Below the pieces are notes generated by a model. It saw only the letters and a program-made list of their open reading frames with translations. It ran no database searches and was not told the origin of the DNA. The position numbers and the translations under genes are program-made. This document shows positions 16,155-25,526 of a DNA stretch of 35,388 nucleotides, piece by piece. Position 1 is the stretch's first letter; every line of letters begins with the position of its first letter. The stretch spans positions 1 through 35,388 of the forward strand of contig SVTT01000018.1 in assembly GCA_015063625.1 (NCBI GenBank). The letters are read 5' to 3'. The stretch comes from Oscillospiraceae bacterium. Its GTDB lineage: Bacteria > Bacillota > Clostridia > Oscillospirales > CAG-272.

Positions 16155-17310
16155 AGCAAATACGTGTATCGTTGCCGTGGGATATAACCGCCCGGATGCC
16201 ATGGGCAGATTGTTGAACAGCCTTCAAAGGGCGGATTATCAAGGCGACCGTGTTGATCTTGTCGTCAGTATTGATAAAGGAGAGAGACAGGCAGAGATCG
16301 TTGAAATTGCAGAGCGCTTTGGGTGGGAGCACGGCGAAAAGACCGTGCGGGCTTTTCCGCAGCGTCAGGGACTGAAGAGCCATATTTTGCAATGTGGCGA
16401 CTATGCCTTTGAATATGGGGCTGTTGTAGTCCTTGAGGATGATATCACGGTATCGGAATCCTTTTACAATTACGTGAGGCAAGCAGTTTCCTTTTACAGT
16501 AATGATCCAAGGATCGGCGGTATTTCGCTGTATAAGCATTGCATGAACGTTGGCGTGCAGCATTTTTTTGAACCGCAATATAACGGTTATGATGCGTTTT
16601 TGATGCAATACGCCCAATCCTGGGGTGAATGTTGGACAACCAAGATGTGGTCCGGCTTCAGGGAATGGATCGCAGACAAGAGTGAGGATTACTTTGATTC
16701 GGGCAGGGTCGATCGCGATCTGTTTCCCGATAATATCCTTTCTTGGGGAAAGCATTCCTGGATGAAATTTTTTATGGCGTATTTGGTGGAAAAGGATCTT
16801 TATTTCGTTTATCCGCATCATGCGCTTTCCACCAATAACGCCGAGGTCGGACAGCACAACAGCATTGCTGTCAATGACTATCAGGTTGCATTGTCCTTGG
16901 GAAACATCACATATCGCTTCCCCGCCTTTGCCGAGGCGGTCAAGTACGATATCTTTTTTGAGCGAGTGGATCTCAGCGTTCCTCGGTATGCCGATCGACG
17001 TGTGATCCTGGATCTTTACGGCAACAAAAAGAAATTTTCCGATGGTGACGTGTTGGTTTCATCGACGGCACGCCCCTATGCGGTTCTTGCCACGTGGAAG
17101 CTGAAGTACCGCCCACAGGAGGTGAACTGCCTTTATCCGGAGGAGGGCACGGGACTGTTTGTGTATGATCTTCACACACCTGCGAGAAGGCCCGATGCCT
17201 TCAACCGTAATATCAGAACCAAGTACGACATCAGAGCGATCCCCGGAAAAGAGATCCTGCAAATGGGCTTATATGCATTGAAAACAAAAATTTTGAAAAA
17301 GCGCAGATAG
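16147..17310 (+). CDS. Glycosyltransferase, GT-A fold (GnT-I-like EDD motif)
   Basis: A 387-residue protein. The N-terminus [21 protein letters not shown] and [16 protein letters not shown] (Glu97, Asp98, Asp99) indicate a GT-A nucleotide-sugar enzyme; the EDD triplet in place of DxD recalls GT13 (N-acetylglucosaminyltransferase I) relatives. [14 protein letters not shown] segment near 159-171 and [10 protein letters not shown] later in the chain may shape the acceptor site. It overlaps the acyltransferase by 8 bases, with GGAGG about 7 bases before its ATG. The donor is unknown. The C-terminal 100 residues have no assignment. Confidence 0.78.
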   Translation: MSRANTCIVAVGYNRPDAMGRLLNSLQRADYQGDRVDLVVSIDKGERQAEIVEIAERFGWEHGEKTVRAFPQRQGLKSHILQCGDYAFEYGAVVVLEDDITVSESFYNYVRQAVSFYSNDPRIGGISLYKHCMNVGVQHFFEPQYNGYDAFLMQYAQSWGECWTTKMWSGFREWIADKSEDYFDSGRVDRDLFPDNILSWGKHSWMKFFMAYLVEKDLYFVYPHHALSTNNAEVGQHNSIAVNDYQVALSLGNITYRFPAFAEAVKYDIFFERVDLSVPRYADRRVILDLYGNKKKFSDGDVLVSSTARPYAVLATWKLKYRPQEVNCLYPEEGTGLFVYDLHTPARRPDAFNRNIRTKYDIRAIPGKEILQMGLYALKTKILKKRR

Positions 17311-17375
17311 GGCCTCCGGCGGGTCGTTCCCGATCGAGCGTACCCAATGAAGCAGAAGGGAGCAGACCGTGTTTC

Positions 17376-18716
17376 ATGAATGTTTGTCATAAACTGAAGG
17401 AATCCTTGAACAATAAAAGCGTCAGAAATTCGGGATGGATCATCGGGCAACAGATCTTTCAAATGCTTCTCCAGCTGATCGTCGGTGTCCTGACTGCCAG
17501 ATATTTGGGCCCCGCCAATTACGGAGCGTTGAATTATACGGCATCCTTTGTTACGTTTTTTGTTTCGATCACTACGCTCGGTATGGAGGGCGTTGTCATT
17601 AAAAAGCTGATCGATCATCCCGATGACGAGGGCTTATATTTGGGAAGTGCCATGGGGCTTCGGTTCCTTGCCTCCATGCTGTCCATCGTATCGGTCTCGC
17701 TCCTTGTGTTTGTATTGAATCCCTCCGAGCCGATCAAGCTGACCTTGGTTTTTTTGCAGTCCTTTCAGTTATCCTTCAAGGCGATCGGGATTTTGGATTC
17801 TTGGTTTCAAAGGCATTTGAAATCAAAATATGTATCGATCGGAAAGATGCTGGCTTGCGTGGTCGTTTCGGCATATAAGGTGTTTTTGCTGGTCACTGCT
17901 AAAAGCATTGTATGGTTTGCCCTCTCAAGCTCCTTGACCGAGTGTGTGATCGCGCTTGTGGAGTGCTATTTTTACAAGAGACAGAGAGGTCAGCGGTTAA
18001 GATTCAGGCTGTCGGTGGGCTCAGGGATCCTGAAGGAGAGCTACCATTTCATCATATCGGGTCTGATGGTCGCGATTTACAGCCAGATGGACAGGATCAT
18101 GATCGGAGAAATGATGACCGACGTGGACGTGGGACTGTATACGACGGCAACAGCGGTCTGCGGATTGTGGATCTTTGTTCCGATGGCGCTCATCAGCTCC
18201 TTTCAGCCTGCGGTAATGGAGCTGAAGCGGAACGGAAATGATGAAAGATATCTTCTGCGCTTAAAGCAGCTTTACAGTGCGGTGATCTGGCTTTGTGTCA
18301 TTGTTTCCGGAGGAATCACTCTCTTGGCAAAGCCAATTATTTATATTCTTTACGGTACGCAGTATCTGGGTGCTGTGGGAACGCTTCGTATCGCCATTTG
18401 GAGTGAGACCTTTGCGATGATCGGATCGGTGCGAGGGGTATGGATCCTTTGCGAAAAAAAGAATAAATACGTGAAGTATTATTTGATGATGGGTGCCGCA
18501 GTTAACCTGGTCTTAAATGCGCTTTTGATACCGCGCGCAGGAATCAACGGTGCTGCGTTTGCTACCTTGGTCACACAGGCAGTAACAAGCCTGCTGGCGC
18601 CGGCGCTGTTTAAGGAAACACGCGCGCATGTGCCGATCGTTTTGGATGCCGCCTTGTTGGGGTGGTATTGGAGAAAAAATAAAAGCGCTTCGAAGGAGGA
18701 AGACCATGAGCCTTAA
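17376..18716 (+). CDS. wzx: Polysaccharide flippase (Wzx, MOP superfamily)
   Basis: A 446-residue integral membrane protein with about twelve hydrophobic helices, matching the polysaccharide biosynthesis exporter family. The N-terminal GWIIGQQIFQMLLQLIVGVL and ARYLGPANYGALNY are typical of the family. It should flip undecaprenyl-diphosphate-linked repeat units across the membrane for Wzy. A weak ribosome site (AAGGGAG at 17355-17361) stands rather far, 14 bases, from the ATG. It is the only flippase in the window, consistent with a single Wzx/Wzy-dependent pathway. Confidence 0.9.
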   Translation: MNVCHKLKESLNNKSVRNSGWIIGQQIFQMLLQLIVGVLTARYLGPANYGALNYTASFVTFFVSITTLGMEGVVIKKLIDHPDDEGLYLGSAMGLRFLASMLSIVSVSLLVFVLNPSEPIKLTLVFLQSFQLSFKAIGILDSWFQRHLKSKYVSIGKMLACVVVSAYKVFLLVTAKSIVWFALSSSLTECVIALVECYFYKRQRGQRLRFRLSVGSGILKESYHFIISGLMVAIYSQMDRIMIGEMMTDVDVGLYTTATAVCGLWIFVPMALISSFQPAVMELKRNGNDERYLLRLKQLYSAVIWLCVIVSGGITLLAKPIIYILYGTQYLGAVGTLRIAIWSETFAMIGSVRGVWILCEKKNKYVKYYLMMGAAVNLVLNALLIPRAGINGAAFATLVTQAVTSLLAPALFKETRAHVPIVLDAALLGWYWRKNKSASKEEDHEP

Positions 18717-19629
18717 AACCGCCGTCAAGAAAAATCGAATGCTTGTAGCGGCATACCGCAAGTGCCGTGCCGCAAAGTATAACCTCGCAACCAGGATTTC
18801 TCCGAAATTGAATACTGCCATGCGCTACAAGAAGGCATTTGGGAGGAAATGGGACCCTCAAAACCCCAAGACCTTGAACGATAAGGTTCTTTGGCTGAAA
18901 TTCAACACCTATTGGAACAATCCGCTGGTCAGGCAATGCGCAGATAAGTACCGTGTCAGAGAATACGTGGAAAGGATCGGCTGCAAGGAGCTGCTCAACG
19001 AATTGATCGCAGTTTACGAAAGGGTAGAGGATATTCGTTTTGATGAGCTGCCGGATTCCTTTGCGCTGAAGCTGAATGTAGGATGCGGCTATAATCTGAT
19101 CGTGCCTGACAAATCAAAGCTTGATGTGGAGCAGGCAAAGCGTCAGATCAAGAAATGGATGAAGGAAAAATACCACTTGGCGTTTTCTGAAATGCAATAT
19201 AAGGGTGTAAAGCCCTACATATTGGTAGAGAAATACTTATCCTCCGAAAAGGGAGGACTTCCAGAGGACTATAAGTTTTATTGTTTTAACGGAGAGGCCT
19301 CTTACGTCATGGTTTGCACGGATCGTCAAGAGGGAGGAAAGCAAGCACGTTTTTGGTACTATAATTCCGATTGGGAGATGCAAATGCTGACCTCGGATGC
19401 CTTGAGGTATGGAAAAGAGGCAACCATTGAAAAACCGAAGGGGATCGACGAGGCATTTGAATATGCTCGCAAGCTATCAAAGGGCTTCCCGTTTGTTAGG
19501 GTTGATTTCTACATTGTAGACGGAAAAGTCATTTTCGGTGAAATGACCTTCACACCGAGTGGCGGATTTGATAATGAAAGACTGAAGGAAACCGATGAGC
19601 TGCTTGGCTCGTTTGTCAAGCTCGGTTGA
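18706..19629 (+). CDS. ATP-grasp ligase, TupA-like
   Basis: A 307-residue ATP-grasp protein of the TupA-like family, named after a teichuronopeptide biosynthesis protein in alkaliphilic Bacillus. Seen: KLNVGCGYNLIV (nucleotide-binding region), the YLSSEKGGLPEDYKFYCFNGE hinge and the metal/ATP site FVRVDFYIVDGKVIFGEMTFTPSGG near the C-terminus with the conserved Asp and Glu. ATP-grasp enzymes join a carboxylate to an amine through an acyl phosphate, so an amide bond between a uronic acid and an amino compound is the natural guess. The ATG at 18706 has AAGGAGGA about 7 bases ahead and overlaps wzx by 11 bases. Confidence 0.82.
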   Translation: MSLKTAVKKNRMLVAAYRKCRAAKYNLATRISPKLNTAMRYKKAFGRKWDPQNPKTLNDKVLWLKFNTYWNNPLVRQCADKYRVREYVERIGCKELLNELIAVYERVEDIRFDELPDSFALKLNVGCGYNLIVPDKSKLDVEQAKRQIKKWMKEKYHLAFSEMQYKGVKPYILVEKYLSSEKGGLPEDYKFYCFNGEASYVMVCTDRQEGGKQARFWYYNSDWEMQMLTSDALRYGKEATIEKPKGIDEAFEYARKLSKGFPFVRVDFYIVDGKVIFGEMTFTPSGGFDNERLKETDELLGSFVKLG

Positions 19630-19647
19630 TTCAGCAGGAGGAAACGG

Positions 19648-20718
19648 ATGAAAATTACAATTGCAGGAATAGGAAATGCCGGAACGACCATTGGGGCTGA
19701 TTTAACACGTAAGGGACATGAGGTAACCTTGTTAAAGACCTCAAACAGATTGCACAATGAAAATTATGAAGCGTTGCTGAGAAACAGGACCATCATGGTG
19801 GATGACCTTGATTCCTCCTATCAGGTCACGGTTGCTGATGTTACAGATGACGTTGAGAGGGCAGTGAGCCATGCAGATCTGATCATTATTTATATACAGA
19901 CCAACTACCACAGAGCCCTGATCGAAAAAATGGCACCCTTTTTGCACGATGGGCAAACCGTGTTGATCGAGCCCGGGTATCTCTCAACCTGTTATTTTAT
20001 GGATCGGGTCAGCTGTGATCTGACCATTATTGAAGCCGAGAGCTCTCCTATCGATTGCCGTATCGTTGCTCCCGGACACGTCAAGGTTCTTTTCAAAAAC
20101 GTTTTGAATCCCTTTGGCGTTTATCCCCTTTCTCATAAGGAGCAGGCTGAGAAAATCTTGAGGGAACTGCAATATCCGTTTGCTTTTACAAGCAATGTGA
20201 TCGAAGCGGCATTGCACAACCCCAATTTGATCGTGCATACCATCGGTGCGATCTTCAGTATTCCCAGAATTGAGTATACAAACGGTGAGTATTGGATGTA
20301 CCGGGAGGTTTTTACCCCACATGTCTGGAATGTTGTTGAAGCCTTGGATCAGGAGAAAATGAGCGTTCTGGAAAAATTGGGCTGTAAGCGCTTGCCTTAT
20401 GTAGAGGCTTGCAAATTGAGGAATTCCTTGGATAAGGATGAGGATGCTCTTGCCGTGTTCAGGGCATACGCCGATCACAGCTCGCCCAAAGGCCCCAATA
20501 TTCCCGATTCCAGATATATCACAGAGGACGTGCCGGAGGGTCTTGTTATGCTGGAGTCCTTGGGTAAGATTTTGGGGATTCCAACACCTACAACGACGGG
20601 GTTGATCAACTGCGCGTCTGCCGCACTGAAGACTGATTTCAGAGAGAATGGAAGAACGGTAGAGGCGTTGGGCGAAAGCAATATCAAAGCGATTATCAAA
20701 GAAGGCCTTGGTCAGTAA
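19648..20718 (+). CDS. NAD/NADP octopine/nopaline dehydrogenase family protein (opine dehydrogenase-like)
   Basis: A 356-residue two-domain oxidoreductase. The Rossmann N-terminus reads ITIAGIGNAGTTIGADLTRKGHEV (GxGNxG). The C-terminal helical domain contains HNPNLIVH (His190 to His197), where the catalytic histidine lies in octopine dehydrogenase, and RYITEDVPEGLVMLESLGKILGIPTPTT, the family's second signature. Opine dehydrogenases reductively condense the amino group of an amino acid with a 2-keto acid to an N-(1-carboxyalkyl) amino acid. It starts 18 bases after the ATP-grasp gene, with AGGAGG before the ATG, so the two enzymes probably act together. Amino- and keto-acid substrates cannot be told. 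Confidence 0.87.
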   Translation: MKITIAGIGNAGTTIGADLTRKGHEVTLLKTSNRLHNENYEALLRNRTIMVDDLDSSYQVTVADVTDDVERAVSHADLIIIYIQTNYHRALIEKMAPFLHDGQTVLIEPGYLSTCYFMDRVSCDLTIIEAESSPIDCRIVAPGHVKVLFKNVLNPFGVYPLSHKEQAEKILRELQYPFAFTSNVIEAALHNPNLIVHTIGAIFSIPRIEYTNGEYWMYREVFTPHVWNVVEALDQEKMSVLEKLGCKRLPYVEACKLRNSLDKDEDALAVFRAYADHSSPKGPNIPDSRYITEDVPEGLVMLESLGKILGIPTPTTTGLINCASAALKTDFRENGRTVEALGESNIKAIIKEGLGQ

Positions 20719-20750
20719 GACCGTGATGGCAGTTTTTCAAAGACACGGTC
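20719..20750 (+). other. Short hairpin between the opine dehydrogenase gene and capE
   Basis: Arms 20719-20725 and 20744-20750 form a perfect 7-bp stem around an 18-base loop that contains a T5 run. The 95-base gap here is the longest inside the operon. It marks the seam where base use changes, and may hold an attenuator or a cryptic promoter, though no good -35/-10 pair is visible. Confidence 0.35.
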
Positions 20751-20813
20751 ATCTGTCAATGATATCGGGGCATCTCTGTTAAATAAATTTTAAAGCAAAG
20801 AGAGATTGGATTT

Positions 20814-21860
20814 ATGGGACTGTTTACTAACAAAACCCTCATGATCACCGGTGGTACCGGAAGCTTTGGCAATGCGGTTCTGAACCGTTTTTTGCGCACT
20901 GATATCGGGGAGATCCGCATTTTCTCCCGCGATGAAAAGAAGCAGGATGACATGCGTCATGAATTTCAGGCTAAAATGCCCGACGTGGCGGAGAAGATCA
21001 AGTTCTACATCGGTGACGTGCGCGACATTGCATCGGTGAGAAATGCTATGCACGGTGTGGATTATATTTTTCATGCGGCGGCACTCAAGCAGGTGCCCTC
21101 CTGTGAGTTTTTCCCTATTGAGGCAGTCAAGACCAACGTGCTCGGCACCGAGAACGTACTGACCGCTGCCATCGAGGCAGGCGTGAAAAACGTGGTTTGC
21201 CTGTCTACCGACAAGGCGGCATATCCCGTCAACGCTATGGGTACCTCCAAGGCGATGATGGAGAAGGTCATCGTGGCAAAATCCCGTACCGTATCGCCCG
21301 ATAAGACCAAGATCTGCTGCACGCGCTACGGCAATGTGATGTGCTCGCGCGGCTCGGTCATTCCGCTTTGGATCGACCAGATCCGCAACGGCAATCCCAT
21401 CACCATCACCGATGGCTCGATGACCCGCTTTATCATGTCGCTTGACGAGGCGGTGGATCTGGTGCTCTTTGCCTTTGAGCACGGTGAGAGTGGTGATATT
21501 CTGGTTCAGAAGGCACCTGCCTGCACCATTCAGACTCAGGCAGAGGCAGTGTGTGAGCTCTTTGGCGGCGACAAGAAGAACATCAGGGTCATCGGCATCC
21601 GTCATGGTGAGAAGATGTACGAAACACTGCTGACCAACGAGGAATGTGCCAACGCCATTGATATGGGCAATTTCTACCGCGTGCCCTCGGACAAGCGCGG
21701 TCTGAACTACGACAAATATTTCAACAAGGGCGATGCCGAGCGCAATACGCTGACCGAGTTCAACTCCAACAATACCCGGCTTCTTACGGTCGAGCAGACC
21801 AAGGAGAAGATCGCGGCTCTTGCATATATCAAGGAAGAGCTTGCGAAAATGGAGAAGTGA
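20814..21860 (+). CDS. capE: CapE: UDP-GlcNAc 4,6-dehydratase/5-epimerase (UDP-L-FucNAc pathway)
   Basis: A 348-residue short-chain dehydrogenase (FlaA1/CapE/WbjB group) that converts UDP-GlcNAc to UDP-2-acetamido-2,6-dideoxy-L-arabino-4-hexulose, the first step to UDP-N-acetyl-L-fucosamine. Seen: TGGTGSFGNAV for NADP, HAAALKQVPSCEFFP, and the unusual catalytic MGTSKAMMEK, where Met replaces the Tyr of most SDR enzymes, as in CapE/FlaA1. Followed directly by capF and capG in the order known from Staphylococcus aureus type 5/8 capsule clusters. Codon use is rich in C/G third positions, like RNase J and unlike the genes upstream. Confidence 0.94.
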   Translation: MGLFTNKTLMITGGTGSFGNAVLNRFLRTDIGEIRIFSRDEKKQDDMRHEFQAKMPDVAEKIKFYIGDVRDIASVRNAMHGVDYIFHAAALKQVPSCEFFPIEAVKTNVLGTENVLTAAIEAGVKNVVCLSTDKAAYPVNAMGTSKAMMEKVIVAKSRTVSPDKTKICCTRYGNVMCSRGSVIPLWIDQIRNGNPITITDGSMTRFIMSLDEAVDLVLFAFEHGESGDILVQKAPACTIQTQAEAVCELFGGDKKNIRVIGIRHGEKMYETLLTNEECANAIDMGNFYRVPSDKRGLNYDKYFNKGDAERNTLTEFNSNNTRLLTVEQTKEKIAALAYIKEELAKMEK

Positions 21861-21862
21861 GC

Positions 21863-23062
21863 ATGAAGATATTGATCACGGGCGCGGCGGGCTTTGTGGG
21901 GAAAAATCTTGCCGCGGCACTCAGAAACATCAGGGACGGAAGGGATCGGACACACCCCACGCTTTCGATCGGGGAGCTTTACCTTTACGATATCGATTCT
22001 CCCGCGGGGCTGCTTGATGAGGCATGCCGCGAGGCGGACTTTGTTTTCAATCTTGCGGGCGTCAACCGCCCCAAGGATCCCGAGGAATTTATGCAGGGCA
22101 ATTTCGGCTTTGCCTCTACACTGCTTGACACCCTGAAGAAGCATGGCAATACCTGCCCGGTCATGATCTCCTCGTCGATCCAGGCAACCTGCATCGGGCG
22201 CTATGACAGCGATTACGGAAGGAGCAAAAGGGCGGGAGAGGAGCTTGTCTTTTCCTATGCCGAGGAAACGGGTGCCAAGGTGTTGGTCTACCGCTTCCCC
22301 AATCTGTTCGGCAAGTGGTGCAGACCGAACTATAACAGCGCGGTTGCCACGTTTTGCAATAACATCGCCAACGATCTCCCCATCACTGTGAGTGATCCTG
22401 CCATTGAATTGGAGCTTCTTTACATCGATGATCTGATCGATGAGATGCTGGCAGCGCTGAAGGGGGCAGAGCACCGTTGTGAATTTGACGGCATCAAGAC
22501 CGTGCTGACCGACGGCGGCAGATACTGTGCCGCGCCCGTGACGCACAAGGTCACCCTTGGTGAGATCGTTTCGTTGCTCGATTCCTTCAAGGCACAGCCC
22601 GACACGCTGACGATGCCCGAGATCCCTGCAAACAGCTTTGCCAAAAAGCTGTACAGCACCTACTTGTCCTATTTGCCCAAGGAGAAGATCTCCTTCCCCT
22701 TGAAGATGAACGTCGATGCGAGGGGCTCCTTTACCGAGCTGCTCCGCACCGAGAAGTGCGGGCAGTTTTCTGTGAATATCTCAAAGCCCGGCATTACAAA
22801 GGGACAGCATTGGCACCATACCAAATGGGAGTTTTTCATCGTTGTCAGCGGTCGGGGGCTGATCCAAATGCGAAGGATCGGCTCGGACGAGGTGCTGAGC
22901 TTTGAGGTCAGCGGTGAGAGGATCGAGGCGATCCACATGCTGCCCGGCTATACGCACAATATCATCAATCTTTCGGACACCGAGGATCTGGTGACCGTGA
23001 TGTGGGCAAACGAGTGCTTTGACCCCCAGAAGCCCGATACATTTTTTGAGGTGGTGGAATAA
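21863..23062 (+). CDS. capF: CapF: UDP-2-acetamido-2,6-dideoxy-hexulose epimerase/reductase
   Basis: A 399-residue bifunctional enzyme, second step of the UDP-L-FucNAc pathway. The N-terminal two-thirds is an NAD(P) Rossmann reductase (ILITGAAGFVGKNLA; FNLAGVNRPKDPEEF; SSSIQA and YGRSKRAGEE). The C-terminal part (about 275-399) is the cupin domain that does 3-epimerisation, with metal ligands in GQHWHHTKWEFF and PGYTHNI. GGAG stands about 9 bases before the ATG at 21863; an in-frame GTG at 21857 is less likely. It begins 2 bases after the capE stop. Confidence 0.94.
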   Translation: MKILITGAAGFVGKNLAAALRNIRDGRDRTHPTLSIGELYLYDIDSPAGLLDEACREADFVFNLAGVNRPKDPEEFMQGNFGFASTLLDTLKKHGNTCPVMISSSIQATCIGRYDSDYGRSKRAGEELVFSYAEETGAKVLVYRFPNLFGKWCRPNYNSAVATFCNNIANDLPITVSDPAIELELLYIDDLIDEMLAALKGAEHRCEFDGIKTVLTDGGRYCAAPVTHKVTLGEIVSLLDSFKAQPDTLTMPEIPANSFAKKLYSTYLSYLPKEKISFPLKMNVDARGSFTELLRTEKCGQFSVNISKPGITKGQHWHHTKWEFFIVVSGRGLIQMRRIGSDEVLSFEVSGERIEAIHMLPGYTHNIINLSDTEDLVTVMWANECFDPQKPDTFFEVVE

Positions 23063-24246
23063 TGGAAATCAAGCTTGACTATTCTGATGTCAAATTTCAG
23101 GATAACGGGAAGCTGAAGCTTCTGATCATCGTGGGTACTCGCCCCGAGATCATTCGCCTTGCCGCCGTGATCAACAAGTGCCGCCAATATTTCGATTGCA
23201 TACTGGCGCATACGGGGCAGAATTACGACTATAATCTCAACGGGGTCTTTTTCAAGGACCTCAAGCTTGCCGACCCGGAGGTCTATATGGACGCGGTGGG
23301 TGATGATCTCGGTGCTACCGTGGGTAATATCATCAATTGCTCCTATAAGCTGATGAACAGGATCAAGCCGGATGCTCTGCTTATTCTCGGTGATACCAAT
23401 TCCTGTCTTTCCGCGATCGCGGCAAAGCGCCTGCACATTCCGATCTTCCATATGGAGGCGGGCAACCGTTGCAAGGACGAATGTCTGCCCGAGGAAACCA
23501 ATCGCCGTATCGTGGACATCATCTCGGACGTGAATCTGGCATATTCCGAGCACGCGCGCCGCTATCTGCACGAGTGCGGTCTGCCCAAGGAGCGTACCTA
23601 TGTAACGGGTTCTCCCATGGCGGAGGTCCTGCATGCCAATCTTGCCGAGATCGAGGCGAGCGACGTTCATGCAAGGCTCGGGCTTGAGAAGGGAAAATAT
23701 ATTCTTCTCTCTGCACACAGGGAGGAGAATATCGATACCGAAAAGAATTTCCTGTCGCTCTTCGGCGCCATTAACAAAATGGCACAGAAGTACGATATGC
23801 CCATTCTTTATTCCTGCCACCCGAGAAGTCGCAAGCGCCTGGAGACAAGCGGCTTTCAGCTTGACCCCCGCGTGATCCGCAACGAGCCCCTCGGCTTCCA
23901 TGATTACAATTGCTTGCAGATGAACGCCTTTGCCGTGGTGTCCGATAGCGGAACACTGCCCGAGGAGAGCTCCTTCTTTACGTCGGTGGGGCATCCGTTC
24001 CCCGCGGTCTGCATCCGCACCTCTACCGAGCGTCCCGAGGCACTGGATAAGGCGTGCTTCATTCTTGCGGGGATTGATGAGAAAAGCCTGCTGCAGGCAG
24101 TGGAAACCGCCGTGGAGATGACCGAAAACGGCGACCACGGGATCCCCGTGCCCAACTATGTGGAGGAGAACGTTTCGACCAAGGTCGTTAAGATCATTCA
24201 GTCCTATACGGGTGTGGTCGATAAGATGGTTTGGAGAAAGTTTTAA
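23062..24246 (+). CDS. capG: CapG: UDP-N-acetyl-L-talosamine 2-epimerase (UDP-GlcNAc 2-epimerase family)
   Basis: A 394-residue GT-B-fold epimerase that completes UDP-L-FucNAc. Seen: [60 protein letters not shown] and the C-terminal [13 protein letters not shown]. These match the WecB/CapG/FnlC group. Its ATG overlaps the capF stop by one base (TAATG). Because capE and capF are next to it, the L-talosamine epimerase role is favoured over ordinary UDP-GlcNAc 2-epimerase. Confidence 0.93.
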   Translation: MEIKLDYSDVKFQDNGKLKLLIIVGTRPEIIRLAAVINKCRQYFDCILAHTGQNYDYNLNGVFFKDLKLADPEVYMDAVGDDLGATVGNIINCSYKLMNRIKPDALLILGDTNSCLSAIAAKRLHIPIFHMEAGNRCKDECLPEETNRRIVDIISDVNLAYSEHARRYLHECGLPKERTYVTGSPMAEVLHANLAEIEASDVHARLGLEKGKYILLSAHREENIDTEKNFLSLFGAINKMAQKYDMPILYSCHPRSRKRLETSGFQLDPRVIRNEPLGFHDYNCLQMNAFAVVSDSGTLPEESSFFTSVGHPFPAVCIRTSTERPEALDKACFILAGIDEKSLLQAVETAVEMTENGDHGIPVPNYVEENVSTKVVKIIQSYTGVVDKMVWRKF

Positions 24247-24257
24247 GGAGGAGTGCT

Positions 24258-25496
24258 ATGAAGATCGCAGTTGCAGGAACCGGATATGTAGGGCTTTCCA
24301 TAGCAGTGCTGTTAGCACAGCACCATCGCGTGACAGCGGTGGATATCATCCCTGAGAAGGTGGAGATGATCAACCAAAGAAAATCCCCCATCCGAGATGA
24401 ATATATTGAAAAATACCTTGCCGAGAAGCAGCTTGATCTCGTTGCAACGCTCGATGCCGAGGCGGCGTATCGAGATGCTGATTATGTTGTGATTGCGGCG
24501 CCTACGAATTATGACAGCGTCAAAAAGTTTTTCAACACCTCTGCCGTAGAAGCAGTGATCGAGCTGGTGACAAAATGCAACCCTCGCGCTATAATGGTGA
24601 TCAAGTCAACCATTCCGGTGGGATATACAAAGTCGATCCGGGAAAAGACGGGAAATCGGAATATTTTATTCAGCCCTGAGTTTTTGCGGGAGAGTAAGGC
24701 CCTTTATGATAATCTCTATCCATCCAGAATCATTGTGGGTACGGATACCGATGATCCTGATCTTGTTGAGGCTGCGCGCACGTTTGCCGATCTTTTGAAG
24801 GAGGGTGCGATCAAAGAGGACATTGATACGCTGCTGATGGGCTACACTGAGGCAGAGGCGGTAAAGCTGTTTGCCAATACTTATCTTGCTTTGCGCGTAT
24901 CTTATTTTAACGAGCTTGATACCTATGCGGAGATGAAGGGGCTTGATACGCGGCAGATCATTAACGGTGTTTGTCTTGATCCGAGAATCGGAACGCATTA
25001 TAATAACCCCTCCTTCGGATACGGAGGATACTGCTTGCCAAAGGATACCAAGCAGCTGCTTGCCAATTATCAGGACGTTCCTCAGAACATGATGTCGGCA
25101 ATTGTGGAGTCAAACCGCACGCGCAAGGATTTTATTGCCGATCGCGTTCTTCGCATGGCAGGCTATTACGGCTATGAGGAGGACAACGATTACAGCAAAG
25201 CAAAGGAAAAGCCCCCTGTAATTGGTGTGTACCGTCTGACGATGAAATCCAATTCGGATAATTTCCGTCAGAGCAGCATCCAGGGCGTTATGAAGCGTAT
25301 TAAGGCAAAGGGCGCAAAGATCATCATTTACGAGCCCTCGCTTCAAGACGGCGAAAGCTTTTTTGGCAGCACGGTTGTAAACGATCTCGCAAAATTCAAA
25401 AAGAAATGCGATGTCATCATCGCCAATCGTTACCATACGGAGCTGGAGGATGTGCTTGATAAGGTATATACCAGAGATCTTTACTTCAGGGATTGA
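24258..25496 (+). CDS. ugd: UDP-glucose 6-dehydrogenase
   Basis: A 412-residue NAD-dependent enzyme oxidising UDP-glucose (or a related UDP-hexose) to the uronic acid. Seen: GTGYVG at 7-12, [18 protein letters not shown], the catalytic Lys213 and Asn217 in [11 protein letters not shown], and Cys259 in [14 protein letters not shown]. Slightly longer than E. coli Ugd (388). It starts 11 bases after capG with AAGGAGGAG before the ATG at 24258. UDP-glucuronate from this enzyme would supply a carboxylate for the TupA-like ligase. Base use returns to the more AT-rich style of the front of the operon. Confidence 0.93.
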   Translation: MKIAVAGTGYVGLSIAVLLAQHHRVTAVDIIPEKVEMINQRKSPIRDEYIEKYLAEKQLDLVATLDAEAAYRDADYVVIAAPTNYDSVKKFFNTSAVEAVIELVTKCNPRAIMVIKSTIPVGYTKSIREKTGNRNILFSPEFLRESKALYDNLYPSRIIVGTDTDDPDLVEAARTFADLLKEGAIKEDIDTLLMGYTEAEAVKLFANTYLALRVSYFNELDTYAEMKGLDTRQIINGVCLDPRIGTHYNNPSFGYGGYCLPKDTKQLLANYQDVPQNMMSAIVESNRTRKDFIADRVLRMAGYYGYEEDNDYSKAKEKPPVIGVYRLTMKSNSDNFRQSSIQGVMKRIKAKGAKIIIYEPSLQDGESFFGSTVVNDLAKFKKKCDVIIANRYHTELEDVLDKVYTRDLYFRD

Positions 25497-25526
25497 TGAG
25501 TATCTGCCGATGAAGAGAGGGCAATT

